NCBI RefSeq assembly: GCF_963855985.1
Contig: NC_087092.1
Location: forward strand, 11,160,001 to 11,224,000
Length of the DNA: 64,000 nt
Source: Ostrinia nubilalis
Taxonomy: Eukaryota; Arthropoda; Insecta; Lepidoptera; Crambidae
Direction of reading: 5' to 3'
Under the pieces are notes generated by a model that was not told where the DNA came from, did not search any database, and saw only the letters and a program-made list of their open reading frames with translations. The position numbers and the translations under genes are program-made. This document shows, piece by piece, positions 48,001 to 55,530 of this stretch. How positions within the stretch are numbered: position 1 is the first letter of the stretch; each line of letters opens with the position of its first letter.

Positions 48001-50313
48001 AGTGCTGTCAGTCGTCTTTCTACTATTAGTGTGCGTGTGCCGCTTGTCACGTCATTCATGTCATGGCCATCATTTTGTGGGTGATTTGGTGCAGTATACA
48101 AGATCTTTTGAGCTGAATTAGCTATATTTTTAACTGTCAAATAAAACCAAGAGCGTCCGCGTGTCGTGATGTTTCAAAAACACGTTACGCTTCGCTCACG
48201 CTGCACGCACGTTTGACATTTAGATGTGTGCCTCATTTGAAACTTAGAAATGTCATTAACTTCATGTCATGGTGGGCAGCCTGTGTTGTTTTTGTGTTAG
48301 CTAGCAAGCTAGATTTAGTTATGCTTTGAGTGTTTATTGATTGATTTGCTTTTATAAAAAAAAATTCGAGTATCAATTTGATTCAAAAAAGTAACTTACT
48401 TTAGTTGAAATCTTAGTTGTAATCTCAAACATTGAGACTAAAACTAATTCTTTTTTTTTTCTTTTAGTGCTTAATTAGCCAAAATACTTAGTACTGTAGC
48501 TATAGCAATTATAATGTTTGATACCACTATTATATGTAAGTATTTATTTCACAAAGGTAAGGTTATTAATATGTTTATACCTACTATCATATTAAATTTC
48601 ATGTGTTTGTGCTCTAATAATAGTATTATGGTCTCAGGATTTCAGTATTTACCTTTTAAAGTGACTGCTCTTTTACTAAGCCTCAGTCTCAAACGCGCGA
48701 CCTACCCAAAAAGATAAACCTAAACATAAGGCGAACGATGTTTCTATCGGTAGGAGGCGGCGGTACTGTCGCGCAACGTATTTGTGTACGCGGCGGTTTG
48801 GTCAGCGCGGTAATATTTATTCCAAAGTATTAAGTCCAAAGACATAGGACATAGGCCATAGCATAGACAAAAGTCAAGTGATGTAATTCTATCGTGAGCA
48901 GGCGGCGCCACAGTCACAATAGACAGTTTGACACCATACCCGAATAATTCGAAACCACAACTGTTTTAAAAAGACTCTTCATTCTGGTCTTAAAAACCTA
49001 ATTTATTTTAAATTACCTGTAAATTTCGATTTTTGTTGGAATTGTAACTGAAAAAAGTAGTTTAATTGGGTTGACAAAATAGTGACGTCACTTGCTTGTG
49101 GTGCCATACAAAATCTATGGGAGAGTTTCGTTTTGACAGTTTTAAAAAGTACGTCAATTGACTGTGGTGTCAACATGTCTATTTGCGCGGCGGTTTTCGT
49201 GAGCGCGGTGATTTTTCTTCTTCTCTCTATTTTGTCCAAACTCTTAACATAGCAAAGACAAAAAGCGAACGATGTGTTCTGTCCACAGGAGGCGGCGCTA
49301 GTATCGCGCAACGTGTTCGTACGGCGATTCTCTTCGGCGCGGCTGTTCACAGCAGGACGAATACTACACATCGCGCGGCGCAAGCGCATGGGCATAGAGA
49401 AGTAAGTAAAATACAGCCCTATGCTATATATACTCTCTTACTATAGGTTTCTAGCTCTTAACTCAGTCAGTACCTGAGGTGTAAGAGCGGCATGGGAGGG
49501 GTGACATTGACATATTATATCGTGAGATAGGAGTTATTCGTCAACTCGCACCTCTAAAGGTGTGAGTTGGCACCTTCTGTTTTTTATGTCATCAACTCGC
49601 ACCTTTTTGAAATCTGACGTGTTTATGTATAGTCATCTACAAAAATGTTTTAATAAATTACTTATATTGAATTGTGTAAGACACTTGCAACGACTTGAGT
49701 TTAATAAGTATACAGGTTATGATCCTCCATCCTTCTTCTAGACCTATAACTACACATTCAATACAGCCCTATAGCTATATTTTACTTGGCAATTCTTTTT
49801 AACTTTACGTGAATCTTTGTTCTCTTAATTACTTGTTACTCTCTCATTTCCATGTCTAATCAGTAATGAAGCGGATGAAGAAAGGTAAAGTTGTTAATTT
49901 TCGTTGAATTATTTTACTCGTGTAATGTACCTAGACTACTACGAGTACCTAAATGTAGACTCTACATTGTATAGTATCAATCCCTAGTATTAGACATTAT
50001 GATCTACCGTAAATGTTATGGTTTCAATTAGACCGACTACATATCGTGCATGAAGGACGGAAACATTCTTTCTAGGCTATCAATTTGATTTAAGACAAAA
50101 GCGGTAGTTAAGTTATTAATTTATTCCTTTGTTTACAGGAAAGTGCGCACCCACGAGCCAACGTATGAAATGCGATGGGCGTGTCCTGAAGACTTCATGG
50201 AACTGCAGGTCATGCCTCGCATGCTCCTCGACCATCTACCAGAGAACGTGCACCGCACCATACAGACTGTCATAGAGGAACGGCACACGTATCGGATCAC
50301 GCACGTTGTGTAA
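20948..50313 (+). CDS. DAGLB: sn1-specific diacylglycerol lipase, beta-like; whole gene, 13 coding exons
   Basis: Joining 20948-21042, 26734-26958, 28193-28305, 34202-34423, 40872-41187, 43900-44023, 44980-45103, 45315-45440, 45866-45958, 46329-46483, 47851-47997, 49289-49401 and 50139-50313 gives 2028 nt, 675 residues plus stop, with every junction in phase and GT..AG. Seen in the product: four hydrophobic segments (about 24-46, 60-83, 100-126, 141-164), the family motif TDLVPSD (228-234), AAYGWP (295-300), Cys clusters near 320-323 and 335-338, GHSLG with Ser451, Asp503 in GDDLVMR, and His650 in DHLPE. The Ser-Asp spacing of 52 equals that of human DAGLB (Ser443, Asp495). Length is close to human DAGLB (672) and much shorter than DAGLA, hence the beta call. 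Family role: membrane lipase releasing the sn-1 fatty acid from diacylglycerol to give 2-acylglycerol. The 5' UTR is not located. Confidence 0.93.
21075..21218. mobile_element. MITE family B copy (opposite orientation), intron 1
   Basis: ACGCCCGTATTCACAAACTA to CGTTTGTGAATACGGGCGT. The interior is the reverse of the 28327 copy (CAGAGCTCTATTTAACGCTG). It starts 33 bp after the exon 1 donor. Confidence 0.8.
21314..21347. repeat. 34-bp perfect palindrome, intron 1
   Basis: AAAAGTAAAAAAACAC, a 2-nt TC spacer, and GTGTTTTTTTACTTTT. Confidence 0.7.
21768..21891. mobile_element. MITE family A copy, TTA duplication, intron 1
   Basis: GGCTGAGTTGCACCACCATA at the left, complement GGCTGAGTTGCACCAACTTA at the right, TTA at 21765 and 21892. 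Same interior as the other copies. Confidence 0.8.
22019..23391. mobile_element. 1.4-kb TIR transposon relic with a THAP-domain remnant, intron 1
   Basis: Ends match as inverted repeats: GTAAAAA, a CACAG word, then ACAGATATGGAT-(A)GATGCAGC at the left (22019-22065) and its complement at 23345-23391, continuing to GACGAGC and GCGTGCCA. Inside, 22863-22956 encodes with one frameshift CAVFNCLNKNKNTEC and YFFKLPQDTER, then a GTAAAT donor. That is the start of a THAP zinc finger (C-x4-C, then F-x-x-P-x-D-x-x-R). THAP domains occur in P-element-like and Kolobok transposases. The rest of the protein is missing. Confidence 0.65.
24441..25395. mobile_element. 955-bp piggyBac-type non-autonomous element, intron 1
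   Basis: Flanked by TTAA at 24437 and 25396. Starts CCCTCGCTGTACGAGG and ends in the complement of CCCTCCGTGTACGAGG. Near the ends lie repeated internal blocks GTACGGGACG and GGGGTGTG(A/T)CA-ACACCCCA (24457, 24628, 25336). TTAA target and CCC..GGG ends are the piggyBac hallmark. No transposase; the 69-codon open frame at 24456 is not a gene. Confidence 0.75.
26734..26958 (+). CDS. DAGLB: DAGLB-like exon 2 (membrane helices 1-2)
   Basis: Acceptor CAG at 26731-26733, donor GTGAGT at 26959. It completes Trp32 and runs to two bases of Lys107. It finishes helix 1 (LVLIALVVEVLYP), has a short polar loop with WQCRSEGWHGG, then a strongly hydrophobic helix 2 (about 60-83) and the start of helix 3. 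The exon is much more GC-rich than the flanking introns. Open frames on the other strand and in the other frame here are shadows of it. Confidence 0.92.
27025..27142. mobile_element. 118-bp GC-rich MITE with TAA duplication, intron 2
   Basis: TGGCGCATCCACACATGCCG at the left and complement TGGCGTGTCCACACATGCCG at the right, TAA at 27022 and 27143. The interior is built of GCCGG/CGGC words, strongly GC-rich against the AT-rich intron. Confidence 0.8.
28085..28172 (+). mobile_element. LINE 3' end fragment, intron 2
   Basis: GAGAGTTGTCCAGCAGAGGA-TGTCATTTAGCTGAAACAAAC resembles the 3' end of the LINE at 62512-62570. It ends about 20 bp before the exon 3 acceptor, so it supplies most of the sequence around the branch region. 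Confidence 0.5.
28193..28305 (+). CDS. DAGLB: DAGLB-like exon 3 (membrane helix 3)
   Basis: Acceptor TTCTCCAG, donor GTAAGT at 28306. It encodes residues 107-144 plus one base: the rest of helix 3, then the loop FCEVIDCSVEDRF and the start of helix 4. It is too short to stand out as an open frame and was found by phase and family pattern: the two-base overhang from exon 2 plus G restores Lys107. Confidence 0.9.
28327..28472. mobile_element. MITE family B copy, intron 3
   Basis: ACACCCGTATTCACAATCGA to TTTGTGAATAAGGGCGT, only about 20 bp after the exon 3 donor. TTGCTTAAGTGAAGCAGCAA and GAGCTCTATGATTGGTTCGT inside. Confidence 0.8.
29550..30636. mobile_element. 1.1-kb TIR element with internal copies of its end motif, intron 3
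   Basis: Ends GGGTCATTCCA / TGGAATGACCC, flanked by ATAT on both sides. Internal variants AGGGA(C/A)TGACG occur near 29901, 30058, 30249 and 30448, sharing the GGA-TGAC core with the end. No transposase. The open frame at 30399-30638 lies across its right end and is not a gene. Confidence 0.65.
30675..30824. mobile_element. 150-bp palindromic MITE carrying a TTAGG run, intron 3
   Basis: TAATATGTCAACGTGAAATTG at the left faces CAATTTTACGGTGACATAATT at the right; GTGAACTCTGTCAG and CTGACGGAATTCAC also pair. In the loop, 30743-30760 reads GGTTAGGTTAGGTTAG, three units of the insect telomere repeat. Confidence 0.65.
32264..32806. mobile_element. 543-bp hairpin element with ~220-bp arms, TA-flanked, intron 3
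   Basis: Left arm from GCTATACAGGGTGGAAACGA is repeated inverted from 32806 leftwards, with about nine in ten bases matching, e.g. TACTGATCCTGAAAGTGCTT in both. TA sits at both borders of TACAGGGTGG, as for Tc1/mariner-type insertion. The 71-codon open frame in the left arm is not a gene. Confidence 0.75.
34202..34423 (+). CDS. DAGLB: DAGLB-like exon 4 (membrane helix 4 and start of cytosolic part)
   Basis: Acceptor CCCCAG at 34201, donor GTAATT at 34424. It encodes residues 145-218: helix 4 (IVLFNWVQLALTVFGLFMVF), the conserved FDPLG turn at 165-169, and a basic stretch (SRRFRW) on the cytosolic side. After helix 4 the chain enters the lipase region. The longer open frame reading on past the donor is intron. 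Confidence 0.92.
34424..37825. other. intron 4, 5' part: no gene
   Basis: Only the LINE 3' end at 35909 is recognised. Open frames at 34554-34871, 35306-35686 and 36712-36972 lack any family pattern and are taken as chance. Confidence 0.5.
35909..35976 (+). mobile_element. LINE 3' end with GAC microsatellite, intron 4
   Basis: AAGGTGGAGGCCTTTGTCCAGCAGTGGACG-TCATTTGGCTGAAGA is the 3' signature of the same LINE group as 61375-62570, followed by (GAC)n in place of its usual short tail. No coding part remains. Confidence 0.65.
37826..40146. mobile_element. 2.3-kb TIR element with subterminal repeats (element X1), intron 4
   Basis: The ends form an inverted repeat of about 40 bp: CGTCCCTTACCTAACAACAC at the left and its near-complement at 40107-40146, flanked on both sides by ATAT (so a TA or ATAT duplication). 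Inside each end the 15-mer AACACCGCTTAAGTC recurs with small changes: 37840, 37974 and 37999 forward, 38211 and 38245 reverse, then 39914 and 39949 forward and 40117 reverse. No transposase is visible. The middle was replaced or interrupted by an antisense LINE. It is probably a non-autonomous DNA transposon of a class I cannot name. Confidence 0.65.
38306..39795 (-). mobile_element. RTE-type LINE fragment, antisense, broken (endonuclease and N-terminal RT)
   Basis: Read on the minus strand from 39795 down. An endonuclease stretch (IVMG, then after a frameshift GERN and KPKQRK, 39600-39782) is followed by RMVRRTLNI-like and KSTLRP words (39294-39524), the linker IEERRNMD/YRRLNR (39161-39260), LTRHLP near 38917, NKAPGDDRVTAQLLKAGEMS near 38800, and the RT motif A words EDYEKAFDS near 38430. 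Many stops and frameshifts show it is dead. The C-terminal half of RT is missing. It lies inside element X1. Confidence 0.75.
40872..41187 (+). CDS. DAGLB: DAGLB-like exon 5 (linker and start of lipase domain)
   Basis: Acceptor GTTACAG at 40871, donor GTAAGT at 41188. It encodes residues 219-323 and part of Arg324. TDLVPSD followed by VVAGCVLLR is the most diagnostic family block outside the active site. AAYGWP at 295-300 opens the alpha/beta-hydrolase region. The exon ends in a run of four cysteines (320-323), a site type that is palmitoylated in related proteins; palmitoylation here is only inference. Confidence 0.93.
41188..43540. other. intron 5, 5' part: no gene
   Basis: AT-rich; TAGGTACTTAAGTAGGTA-type words near 41950-42060 and an A-rich run near 42330. 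Nothing coding. Confidence 0.5.
43541..43662. repeat. inverted-repeat element in intron 5
   Basis: ACGAAAATTCGTTTATTTTT-CTG at the left pairs with CAG-AAAAATAAACGTATTTGCGT at the right; GATGCG and CGCATC also pair. Directly followed by another element at 43682. Confidence 0.6.
43682..43816. mobile_element. 135-bp GC-rich MITE in intron 5
   Basis: GGTTATCACACTGCGCCGCG at the left and complement GGTTATCACACTGCGCGGAC at the right. Contains GCTCCGTCGCGGAGCG, itself a perfect small palindrome. It ends 83 bp before exon 6. Confidence 0.7.
43900..44023 (+). CDS. DAGLB: DAGLB-like exon 6
   Basis: Acceptor GGACAG at 43899, donor GTGCGT at 44024. It encodes residues 324-365, including DDNCCLCN and ADDIIFASFNNRVFE, which correspond to the family block just before the first beta strand of the hydrolase core. 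It ends in phase 0. Confidence 0.91.
44980..45103 (+). CDS. DAGLB: DAGLB-like exon 7
   Basis: Acceptor ATTCCAG at 44979, donor GTAAGT at 45104. It encodes residues 366-406: LPFCVIADHDRESIVVAVRG, then SISLRDIFTDF. This is the conserved strand with the RG turn and D-x-x-TD pattern of DAG lipases. Confidence 0.92.
45315..45440 (+). CDS. DAGLB: DAGLB-like exon 8
   Basis: Acceptor TTTTTCAG at 45314, donor GTCTGT at 45441. It encodes residues 407-448, including AHKGMSMGAA (the conserved HKG) and the helix leading to the strand YDLVLTG just before the nucleophile elbow. The GTCTGT donor is weaker than the others but the phase is exact. Confidence 0.9.
45866..45958 (+). CDS. DAGLB: DAGLB-like exon 9 (catalytic serine)
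   Basis: Acceptor TTTCCAG at 45865, donor GTAATC at 45959. It completes Gly449 and encodes HSLGAGVAVL, so the GHSLG elbow with nucleophile Ser451 is formed across the exon 8-9 junction. It ends in VFAFSTPG, matching the conserved AFSPPG of the family. Confidence 0.93.
46329..46483 (+). CDS. DAGLB: DAGLB-like exon 10 (catalytic aspartate)
   Basis: Acceptor TTTCCAG at 46328, donor GTGAGT at 46484. It encodes residues 480-531. Asp503 sits in VGVGDDLVMRLS, equivalent to the GKD-x-x-PR block of vertebrate enzymes. The Pro of that block is Met here and the Lys is Asp. Confidence 0.92.
46484..47850 (+). other. intron 10, remaining content
   Basis: Besides the RT-motif blocks, it holds a region around 47000-47570 with several near-copies of CACCTAGTA(T/C) and ACTAGG words. 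No gene is seen. The 73-codon open frame at 47326-47547 has no recognisable content. Confidence 0.4.
46593..47830 (+). repeat. repeated reverse-transcriptase motif fragments in intron 10
   Basis: At least six short blocks resemble the coding sequence of the RT palm motif GVPQGSxLGPxLF. They start near 46593, 46692, 46907, 47612, 47731 and 47791, with a shorter one near 46737. The 46692 block reads IGVLQGSLLSPFLF in one frame; 47731 begins GVPQGS and 47791 begins GVSQGS. Between blocks there is no other RT coding that I can see. The last block ends 20 bp before the exon 11 acceptor. Spacing is irregular. Confidence 0.55.
47851..47997 (+). CDS. DAGLB: DAGLB-like exon 11 (variable loop)
   Basis: Acceptor TTTTCAAG at 47850, donor GTGAGT at 47998, 49 codons in phase 0. 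It starts YRIMLNGFGYALFG, which resembles the beta-type block KYKILLHGLWYELFG, then an acidic, Ser/Asp-rich stretch. In DAG lipases this stretch is a regulatory loop over the active site. An earlier GTGTCC donor at 47989 is possible but weaker. Confidence 0.9.
48754..48809 (+). pseudogene. decayed or alternative copy of exon 12 (12a)
   Basis: After ATCGGTAG the sequence encodes EAAVLSRNVFV, nearly identical to the start of exon 12 (EAALVSRNVFV), then diverges and reaches GCGCG|GTAATA. If spliced there it is 56 nt with the same entry (0) and exit (2) phases as exon 12, and it is open throughout. It would lack the AGRILHI block. It is either a relic of a tandem duplication or a rarely used alternative exon. 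Confidence 0.5.
49170..49262 (+). pseudogene. second, more decayed fragment of the exon 12 duplication unit
   Basis: Resembles 48775-48855 (the end of copy 12a and the intron after it): shared GCGCGGCGGTTT, GAGCGCGGT(G/A)AT, TTTTGTCCAAA and CATAG-CAAAGACAAAAG. It runs into GCGAACGATG, the same word that precedes both 12a (48731) and true exon 12 (49268). So the duplication unit covered exon plus intron, repeated head to tail. Confidence 0.45.
49289..49401 (+). CDS. DAGLB: DAGLB-like exon 12
   Basis: Acceptor GTCCACAG at 49288, donor GTAAGT at 49402. It encodes 37 residues plus two bases: EAALVSRNVFVRRFSSARLF, then the AGRILHI block that matches PGRIIHL of vertebrate enzymes, then a basic RRKRMG. 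Two decayed copies of its 5' half lie upstream in intron 11. Confidence 0.9.
49864..49884 (+). other. candidate 21-nt in-frame microexon (12b) of gene 1
   Basis: Inside intron 12, a pyrimidine-rich tract ends in AATCAG at 49863, then 21 nt, then GTAAAG. The block starts and ends in the same phase as the exon 12 / exon 13 junction and would add seven residues, reading IEN-NEADEER-KVRT, with no stop. It places an acidic patch just after the basic RRKRMG of exon 12. This is not proof of use, but phase, both splice sites and coding content agree. Confidence 0.45.
50139..50313 (+). CDS. DAGLB: DAGLB-like exon 13 (catalytic histidine and stop)
   Basis: Acceptor GTTTACAG at 50138. It encodes residues 618-675 and TAA at 50311. 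WACPEDFMELQVMPRML is followed by DHLPENV, giving the catalytic His650. The protein ends 25 residues later (RITHVV), without the long tail of the alpha type. Confidence 0.92.
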
Positions 50314-50957
50314 ATACACGTACACGTACTTTGTGTTTAGTGCAGTGCGAAACAATTGAAACGCAATTGAAACGCTAGTGAAACGAATGTGAATGCGTAC
50401 ACGGTTGATTGAGAAGAGACAAATGACATGCGTTGTGAAGATCGCGCTGTGTGTGGATTTAAATAGAAACAAATGACAAGCGTTGTGATGCACATCACTT
50501 AAACGTGTCAATTGACACAAAACAATTGAAGATAGTTGATATAAAAGAAATAGCCAGAAAATATGCACCGCTTTACTTGGAAGACTACACATGGGTTGTA
50601 GGATGAAGCATGTTGTAAGTTCACACTCGCTTCATGACGCATGCATTATGGCAAATTAAAAATGAGTAAAATGACACATCGAAGCTTACTTACACAATAT
50701 GAAATTGACTGTAATGTTAACCCTAAAACGGTGCGGCAATAATACCTTGGCTAAGTAAATCGATGAAACCAAATAAACGAACTCTTAGAAAATAGGAAAT
50801 ACAGTCCATGACTACAAGAAATTTTCAGAGACGACATGACGTAACCATCAATCTTTAAATTAAGTTATATTACTTTTAAAGAATATTGTAGTTTACTGTT
50901 AAGTGAACGTTAATTCTTAAACCGTTCTAGCAAATGAACTAACAAATCCGAGAGTAA
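50314..50957 (+). other. 3' UTR of gene 1 (extent uncertain)
   Basis: Follows the stop codon directly. The first AATAAA after the stop is at 50772. Further AATAAA sites exist beyond 51300 and near 52530, so several 3' ends are possible. The first 300 nt contain repeated short words such as GAAACGCAATTGAAACG and two copies of CAAATGACA(T/A)GCGTTGTGA. Confidence 0.45.
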
Positions 50958-51073
50958 TGCCCGTTTACACCATCAATTCCTAATTTTTAAGTAAGCCCTA
51001 TGACAACAAAATTCATATTATGTGTTAGCATAGGGGTCACTTAAAAATTAGGAATTGATGGTGAAAACGGGCA
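50958..51073. mobile_element. 116-bp palindromic MITE just downstream of gene 1
   Basis: TGCCCGTTTACACCATCAAT at the left and complement TGCCCGTTTTCACCATCAAT at the right, TAA at 50955 and 51074. Arms run to CCTAATTTTTAAGT. It may lie inside the 3' UTR if a distal polyadenylation site is used. Confidence 0.8.
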
Positions 51074-52810
51074 TAAGTATACATTTTAAGTAACGACTAC
51101 GACCTAAACACCATCTAATTGTAGAATGGATTTGAATTTTGAATTGTCTTATGTCTTTGAATTTATGATCAAGATTCAGTACAAGTTATTGTTTAATTTA
51201 ATTAAAGTGACCGCACTAGAATTAACACAATTTTAAAAAATGGGTGCTGCCCAAAGTTAACAAATGATCATTTAAGAACACTGACAATGTTTGACGTATC
51301 TCCTTATAAATTGAGTTCCTAGTATTATTCTATCGAAGAGAAGTAATAAAAAGACAGTTAAAAATACATACCAGTGGACACAGCAAGTAAAACCAGTATA
51401 ATTTAGGATAATGTGAATGGTTTACAACACATGTAAGTAATTATGCATTTTTCGTGTCAATATTACTGATGTGTTCTGCGAAGTATGTGACTAAAGATAT
51501 TTCCCAAAATAAGCTATGTAAAAATAATTGTAAGAGCGACAATGGTGGAGGCGAGTTTCGTCTTAGAAGATTTAATTATTTGTATAAAAATAATGTACAG
51601 ACAGTCATTCAGCTGCTGGCAGTTGATATGACAATAAATATTAATATTTTTGGGTATTTTGACATACAAAAACTTCTGCAATTAACGCCTGTTTGTCTAT
51701 GACGTGACACATACTCAGCTGTAAAATTGTGTTGAAAAAGTAGAGACCTAATCCAGGCGTTTGTGATTTTAATAAAATACACAAAATATAGTAAATACAA
51801 CTTCCCAAATAACTATTTCTCATAAGATTGCTTACAAATAAATGTGAATCGAGTTGCATTGACCTAACATAGGTAATCTGAGAGCTACTAAGCAGACTCT
51901 ATGAGGATAAATTCATATTACTTAATTAACATAAAATAATTATAAGAATTGAATCTACTGAAGCATTTATTTTTATAGTTCAAGAACAGTTTCTAATTTG
52001 TTTATAAGAGTGAATGCAGCTATGGTGGTGGATTCAACGTTTGAAAGTTAGGAATTGAAATACTTTTAAAAACTTAGACGTACCTAAATGTTACAGATTT
52101 GGTAACCCAATCTTACTACTTAAATAGTGTCATCGGCAAATTGTATTGATTTATCACCTGAGCAACGATCGAAAGTTTAGCGAAAGAGATGTAACATCGT
52201 CAATTAAGTAGGTTATAATAATACCGCCAGAGGTCGCCATTTTTATTGCACGGAAACTTTTGTCTATTAGAGAAGACCGTGGCGTTGAAAAGGTTAAATA
52301 GCAGCGCTCCATAAAACATTATTATGTCTCAAATTGAAACTCTTTTATACAATTTACTGAATTTCAGCATACAAAATGGCTAGACGTGTTATTTGTCTTT
52401 CCCAAACGAAACCAACATGTAAATTGACGACAAAGTAAAAGAATCGTACAATTTGCCGACGACAATACACCCGTCAACTCTCTAAGAACCTTTCATGTAA
52501 TGAATACTCTTTTTACAGACAAAAATAAAAGTTCGGAAATAAAATTTCCCACTACAATTTGTTTATTAAAACACTAGCAATCAATGACAAAATACGTGTC
52601 AAATTATTATGTAAAGTTAAGTAAGAAATGTGAGAAGACTGTGATGATGTTATAGTATGATTATTGTTAAAGTAAGTGAAATCTTTATGGGCAGTTGAAT
52701 GTGTTGTATGTAAAGTTAAGTATTTTAGCAATTTGTATATAATACATATTAGTTTTAAGTCCTATATTGCTTTAGTTTCTGGGAAACAAAGCAATCACCT
52801 CGTCCCAGTG
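51074..52810. other. gene 1 downstream flank: no gene
   Basis: AT-rich, with several AATAAA signals (51345, 51613, 52507, 52525) that could serve distal 3' ends of gene 1. The open frame at 51454-51702 has no recognised content. Confidence 0.45.
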
Positions 52811-52813
52811 TAA

Positions 52814-52977
52814 GAGCCCCTACCGACTACAGAGTTTTAACCGTTATTTTAATCGGGCTGTTAATCAGTATGAAATTACGTACGCAGATTACACCAATTT
52901 GATATCGGCCCGTTCCTCATACACATTAGAAGCCGACCAAAATAACGGCTGATAAAAAAATTCTGTAGTTGGGACTC
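52814..52977. mobile_element. 164-bp MITE (family C) with TAA duplication
   Basis: Begins GAGCCCCTACCGACTACAGA; the right end is the complement of GAGTCCCAACTACAGAA. TAA at 52811 and 52978. Shares internal words (ATCAGTATG, ACGCAGATT, GGCC-GTTC/TTC-CTCATACA) with 20254-20399. Confidence 0.7.
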
Positions 52978-53724
52978 TAAATGTCCACATATCAGCGTAC
53001 AAAACGTTTTAATTCTTCCTCGATAACACCATGACCCCTGTCATGTTTTCAAAATTACTTTGCTCAATCTTGTGCAATTTTCGTTTGACTGATGTAATTA
53101 CTACTCACCACATGAAAAACATTTTATTTTTGAAGTCCTATTTATGCAATGTCTAGAAAAAAAGTTTCAAAGCCTTTTTTGTTAAAATGAATCTCAGTTA
53201 AAATTTTACACCCAATATTTTGAAAGTACAATTGATTATTTTTAAAATTTCGCGTTGCATCATTTAATTAATTTTGACAGATATTAACGCAATACGCGGT
53301 TAGGTTAAAAATGTCTCCTGACACGCAAAAATATTTTAACTGCGTATTATAATTAGAAATGATATTAAAGTATGGATCTGTTAAAGGTAAAAGTCCACTG
53401 GGCCTAAATATTAGAGTTTAATCAATGTTTTAATAATAAAACACAGCGTTTAAAGGACTTGTTGGGAAAAACTTAAACAGTGAAATTTTAATTTTGATAT
53501 TCGAAAAAGTAAAAGATATTCTCTACTCCCCAATGTATAAACAACACATTGATAAGTTTTATTAGGCTACAAAAATCAGATGTGTTGTTAGAAAAAATCC
53601 AGTAAGTAGAGATCTTCATTGAATAAGTTTTTACCAAACTGTTCCTTCGCCTTGTATTATTACTGTAGATTCTGACATAGAAACATTGATATTGTAATGT
53701 TACGTCTTAAAAAGTATTAACTAC

Positions 53725-53880
53725 ATGGCGCGAGTACACTATGTGGGAAAGTGGTCAAGACTTTATAGTGTGAACACCATCTTGGTTACTTTCTCCTTCC
53801 CCCGTGTGTGTCGCCCATACTTCGGTGTGCGGGCTCACGCTCCGACTTGGACAATTTTCCGCATAGTGTACTTGCGCCAT
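53725..53880. mobile_element. 156-bp MITE downstream of gene 1
   Basis: ATGGCGCGAGTACACTATGT at the left and complement ATGGCGCAAGTACACTATGC at the right. The interior is GC-rich (CACGCTCCGACTTGG). Confidence 0.7.
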
Positions 53881-55530
53881 CAAATATTTGGTTGTTAAAT
53901 CACTTCGATTTTTTAATATAAGTATTACCCATATACCTAAAAATAGGAATTAAAAATGTACTACCAGTACAGTAATGTTACCGGAGTCAATTACTTAGAA
54001 GCGTACTTATGTTGATTTTTTTCTAGAACCGAAATAAAATATTATCCTTATCCAAACTGAAAATACAATACACAGTACAGTCATATTTATTGACGTTAAT
54101 TTTCTTGACTCATTTAATAAATCTTTATATAAAAACATACTAAGCACGACTTGTTACCGCTCTGATATTTAAATACTTACATGCATATTAATCCGTTTGT
54201 GTATGTTCGATTCTAAAATAACGTAGGGAACAATAATAATGTGACTTCGATCACCTTCGAACAGATTCTGAATGATGTATTGTACATAGCATTTACTTCG
54301 AATAATTTACATTCCATTTTGTATCCTATTTAGCCTTCAGTATGAATGAGTAGGTTATTTATGCTAAAAGTAACGAAATTTGAAGATGCACCTTATCATT
54401 GTGCTCGTAGTTTCCAGTATTACCTACTTATGAACACACTGGAGTCAAGAAATCCTAATAATATAATCCAATATATGTATAAAATTTTAAACTATTTTTT
54501 TAAGTTTGAATTTCTTTTTGAATTATTCTGGAATACGGGTATATTTCTAGAGTATTTATATTTTTTGACAAAGGAAAACGGCTTTCAATCATATTAAATT
54601 TAAATCTGTATATCTGTTTTCTACAAGTCCTTATAAAATAATAGATAATAGTTTGTCACAAGTGTGCCAAATACAGTCGTATCATCTATGTATTTGGAGC
54701 TACATTTTATCTTGATTAAATAAATCGTCTTGCTAAAGCTCTACACATACTTAGGCATACATAATATTATGATTATAATAGAGTCCATCCAGTGTGGTTT
54801 AACCTTTTGACCTTTTTTACCCTACCTTACATTTACAAAATGACCAAATTGTCAAAAAACACGCTGTAAATAGAAACAAATATGCTATTTTTATGCGTCA
54901 TATTTCCTCTTTGTACAGATTTTTACCGAGAAAAGATTTATTATGCATTGACAGATCTGAAAATCGTAGGTAAGCTTAAGCTTAACTGCAAGTTATTGTA
55001 ATAAAAATTTTCAGGATTTGTGAAATTTGAAGTTAGCCATTTCATATTTTAAATAGTTGATTGAATTGTTGATAAAAGGCAAATACCTAAGTATCATTAC
55101 CTACAAAGTTTCGTCACTATTTTTAAGCCTAGAAAGATATTCTAAGGTGGTTCTTCAGTTTTCAAAATGGCCAACTGTACAATATTTTAATTATCAAAAT
55201 GATAACCGTCGGCTACGAAAAGGCGAATACTTATTATTGTAAAAAAATATTTTTAACCGACGTGTCGTAGATCTGTGTGTATGTTGTTGTATGTTCAAGT
55301 ATTAAAAGGACTGAGTTTCTTATCACTTGTACCCTAAATTAGGGCTTTGTAATCTCTCACCTTTGTATTAGGGTATAGCCAATGTCTTGTGTTGGGTTTG
55401 TGTTAATTTATATTAAAATATATTTTAAGTAGTTTGCCGTTTCATTTATTTCAGCAAGAACTCGATATTAATATTGAAAGTTATGCAAACTACTACCCGT
55501 ACCCAAAAACGTAGAGTCAATAAGATATAT
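53881..55530. other. intergenic, no gene seen
   Basis: Very AT-rich. The 83-codon open frame at 54346-54597 is low complexity (Phe/Leu/Ile-rich) and not convincing. Confidence 0.5.

Noticed and set aside
47877..48140. 87-codon minus-strand open frame
   Set aside because: It is antisense to exon 11, which joins in phase with exons 10 and 12.
49003..49446. Open frames on both strands over exon 12
   Set aside because: The reading frame that fits the lipase family is a third one bounded by good splice sites; the longer frames cross intron sequence.
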